From contig NZ_JAFCLG010000005.1 of assembly GCF_018129685.1 (NCBI RefSeq), positions 62,001-126,000 of the forward strand: 64,000 nucleotides of DNA, in the 5' to 3' direction. The stretch comes from Bradyrhizobium manausense. GTDB lineage: Bacteria; Pseudomonadota; Alphaproteobacteria; Rhizobiales; Xanthobacteraceae. This document shows positions 62,105 to 64,000 of this stretch, piece by piece. The position numbers and the translations under genes were made by a program. Position 1 is the first letter of the stretch. Every line of letters begins with the position of its first letter. The notes under the pieces are model-generated. The model made no database searches, was not told the origin of the DNA, and saw only the letters and a list, made by a program, of their open reading frames with translations.

Positions 62105-62691
62105 AGCGATCGTCCCGTCCGCCCCTGCTGGATCCGCGTCCCACGCCGCGCCGTCGTGGGCTCAGCGAGGAAGACCGCGAGCTGTGGGATCTGGTCGCAA
62201 AGCAGGTCAAGCCGCTGCGGAAGCATCGCGCGGCAAAGCCGCACAGCACGCCGCGCACCGAGCCCGTGCCCTCGGCGCCCATCGCCAAACCCGCACCATC
62301 GCCGCGACCCCTGGCTGCGGCCCCAGCCCCACGTCCGCCAAAACCGTCGATGCCGCCGCTCGCCCCGCTCGGCAAGCGCGAGCGCACAAAGCTGTCGCGC
62401 GGCCGCAGCGAGATCGACGCGCGGCTCGATCTGCATGGCATGACCCAGATGCGCGCGCATCGCGCTTTGACCGGCTTCCTGCACCGGGCCCACCACGAGG
62501 GCCTGACCTTTGTCCTCGTCATCACCGGCAAGGGTCGCAGCGGCGGCGAAAGCGGCGTGCTGCGTCGGCAGGTGCCGGAATGGCTCAGCCTGCCGGAATT
62601 TCGCGCCTTCGTGGTCGGCTTCGAGGAGGCTGCCATCGGCCACGGTGGCGAGGGCGCGCTGTACGTGCGGATCCGGCGGGCGCGGTTTTAA
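62101..62691 (+). CDS. Smr/MutS2 family protein
   Basis: A 196-residue protein with a C-terminal Smr domain. A basic, Pro/Ala-rich N-terminal half (to about residue 95) precedes the domain, which begins with the LDLHGMTQMRAHRAL motif, followed by LVITGKGRSGGESGVLRR and ending GGEGALYVRIRR. Smr domains cut nucleic acids (RNA or branched DNA); the substrate here is unknown. It overlaps the mltA stop by four bases. A hairpin lies downstream. Confidence 0.9.
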   Translation: MKRSSRPPLLDPRPTPRRRGLSEEDRELWDLVAKQVKPLRKHRAAKPHSTPRTEPVPSAPIAKPAPSPRPLAAAPAPRPPKPSMPPLAPLGKRERTKLSRGRSEIDARLDLHGMTQMRAHRALTGFLHRAHHEGLTFVLVITGKGRSGGESGVLRRQVPEWLSLPEFRAFVVGFEEAAIGHGGEGALYVRIRRARF

Positions 62692-62734
62692 GATTTGATG
62701 CGATGAGACCCGACGCGTTTCCCGACGGCGGTGC

Positions 62735-62764
62735 GTTCCCTCCCCCCACAAGGGGGGAGGGAAC
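62735..62764. terminator. 13-bp hairpin between convergent genes
   Basis: GTTCCCTCCCCCC and GGGGGGAGGGAAC form a perfect 13-bp stem with a 4-nt loop (ACAA). It lies between the Smr gene and the convergent membrane protein gene; without a T-tract it may act as a general barrier or repeat. Confidence 0.5.
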
Positions 62765-62803
62765 GGAAAGACCATTGCTGCTGAGCGAACTCGATTTTGA
62801 ATC

Positions 62804-63949
62804 TTAAAACGGCCGGACGATTCCGACGCGCGGGATCAGCGTGATGATCAGGCCGAAGATGTTGGTCGTCTGGTCCTCCGCCGGAATCAGCGGCGTCTCC
62901 TGCTTTGCCGGCAGCATCTTCACGGCATGCAGGAACAGGAACATGCAGACTGCCCAGTTCGAGATCCAGCGCGAATAGTCGAACACCATCGCGAACATCA
63001 CGAGATAGGCGAGACTGACGCCGATCAAGGCTGCGATCACGAGGCGGCGGTGCGTCTCGTTCGCGAGCGCGCCGATCAGACCGGCAAAATAGCGCCACAG
63101 CGGCGTGTGCAGCCAGATCAGCAGGGCGAACACGGGAATGCCGAGGCTGTTGTGCGGCAGGCGGCCCCAGGTATCCGAAATCTCCTTCGCAAGCGGCTGG
63201 TACCAGATGTAGGCGAATTGCAGCAGATCGGTGCGGGATGGATCGGCCATCCGCGTTTTCAGGTAGGCGACGAAATCCGCTTCCGGGATCGGCATCGTTC
63301 CCAGGAACTGCGCCGCGAAGAACAGTGCCGAGACGACCGCGAGGGCAATGATGCCGAACGCGACATTGCCGCGGTTGCAGCCGCAGGCGAGATAGTGCCT
63401 CGTCACGACGATGGCGATGATCGTCGGCACATACATCAAGAGATGAATGTGGTGGATCAGGACGAGGATGATCGAGAACAGCGCCGCGATCGCCACGAAC
63501 AGCAAGGAGCGCGCCGGCATCAGCAGCAGGATGATCGCGAACGCACAGCCATAGATGTCGAAATGGCCGAGCGTGTGCATGAAGTTCTTCAGGAAGAACG
63601 GCGAGCCCGCGATGAAGACGAACAAAGGCAGCGTCTTCGCGCTGAAACCGAACGTCCTCTGGAACAGTCTTGCGTAAAGGGCCGCTGTCACCAGCCACGT
63701 CACTCCGCCGAGCGCGAACACCAGCCACACCGGCACCTTGTCGGTGAACAGCGCAACGATCGCCCCGATCAGCGCGCGCTTGATGAAGCCGAGATGGTAA
63801 TCGACCAGGAGATGGATGTAGGGGACGTAAGGCGGCAGCTGGATCTTGTGAACGAACACGCCGACGATGACGGCCGCGTTGATCGCGAGCAGAACGCGCC
63901 AGGGGTTTTGGAGGATGCTAGCAGGCACGTGGCACCCGCCGCACTCCAC
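62804..63949 (-). CDS. polytopic membrane protein of unknown function
   Basis: An inner-membrane protein of up to 381 residues with about ten hydrophobic segments and a few short charged loops. I do not recognise the family with confidence; the long helices and HIHLLMYVPTI-type aromatic stretches resemble EpsG- or Wzy-like polymerases or glycosyltransferase membrane parts, but no catalytic motif is secure. The first 10 or so residues (VECGGCHVPAS) look unlike a start, so GTG 63928 may be the true start rather than GTG 63949. It is alone at the right edge, convergent with the Smr gene and followed upstream by a family A-like repeat. Confidence 0.65.
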   Translation of the reverse strand: MECGGCHVPASILQNPWRVLLAINAAVIVGVFVHKIQLPPYVPYIHLLVDYHLGFIKRALIGAIVALFTDKVPVWLVFALGGVTWLVTAALYARLFQRTFGFSAKTLPLFVFIAGSPFFLKNFMHTLGHFDIYGCAFAIILLLMPARSLLFVAIAALFSIILVLIHHIHLLMYVPTIIAIVVTRHYLACGCNRGNVAFGIIALAVVSALFFAAQFLGTMPIPEADFVAYLKTRMADPSRTDLLQFAYIWYQPLAKEISDTWGRLPHNSLGIPVFALLIWLHTPLWRYFAGLIGALANETHRRLVIAALIGVSLAYLVMFAMVFDYSRWISNWAVCMFLFLHAVKMLPAKQETPLIPAEDQTTNIFGLIITLIPRVGIVRPF

Positions 63950-63957
63950 ACTCCACC

Positions 63958-64000
63958 GTCGTCCCGGCGAAGGCCGGGACCCATAGCCACGAATGTTCGT
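63958..64000. repeat. intergenic palindromic repeat, family A variant, cut by the window edge
   Basis: GTCGTCCCGGCGAAGGCC followed by GGGACCCATAGCC matches the left arm of the family A elements with two substitutions. The right arm lies beyond the window. Confidence 0.7.

Overview
The window is a high-GC alphaproteobacterial chromosome segment, most likely Bradyrhizobium or a close relative. This rests on the protein sequences, several intergenic palindromic repeat families that recur through the window, a duplicated glnK-amtB locus, and the parAB / mnmG / mnmE / rho / origin-side gene order. No database search was possible; family calls come from recognisable motifs and gene order.

Left part (1-10.5 kb): housekeeping and redox genes. 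These are a truncated UMF1-type transporter, gamma-glutamyltransferase, a divergent GST / DUF2239 pair, a MATE exporter, a DsbA-fold isomerase, a ketopantoate reductase, a PQQ-type sugar dehydrogenase with a diheme cytochrome c, and an NAD-dependent epimerase. From about 10.54 to 12.83 kb there is an AT-richer insert bounded by an imperfect direct repeat of the 3' end of tRNA-Gly(GCC). It carries a DUF1643 gene, a small helical protein and a membrane-anchored dCTP deaminase/dUTPase-fold protein. It looks like the remnant of a tRNA-integrated element, possibly a nucleotide-pool or phage-defence cassette.

The stretch from 13.1 to 23.5 kb starts with a thioredoxin/TPR chaperedoxin and a LON-domain protein. 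A six-gene minus-strand cluster (14.9-19.6 kb) follows: PepSY protein, b561-type cytochrome, porin with coiled coil, FMN-binding protein with an SGAT flavinylation motif, ApbE flavin transferase, and a small four-helix heme-b-like membrane protein. It reads as an extracytoplasmic flavin/heme electron-transfer module. After it come a TetR regulator with two matching operators, Trm112, a UbiH-type hydroxylase and TesB. The 24.7-30 kb region holds two glnK-amtB pairs around an ArsR / SRPBCC / ClpP block; the second pair has a sigma-54-type promoter. From 30 to 46 kb are an aminotransferase, FtsK, LolA, exonuclease III, a cNMP-binding protein, a response regulator, an L,D-transpeptidase, a YggS protein, two GGDEF proteins, LeuS, LptE and HolA.

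The right part (47-62.7 kb) is the replication-origin domain. parB, parA, rsmG, mnmG, mnmE, rho and hemJ all run leftward; ppsR, maf, coaE, dnaQ, timA, mltA and an Smr gene run rightward (secB is the exception). The 460-bp gap between hemJ and ppsR, where transcription diverges, is the predicted oriC. Four perfect parS palindromes (GTTTCACGTGAAAC) lie 4-6 kb to its left, one over the apparent rsmG start codon. The window ends in an unidentified polytopic membrane protein.
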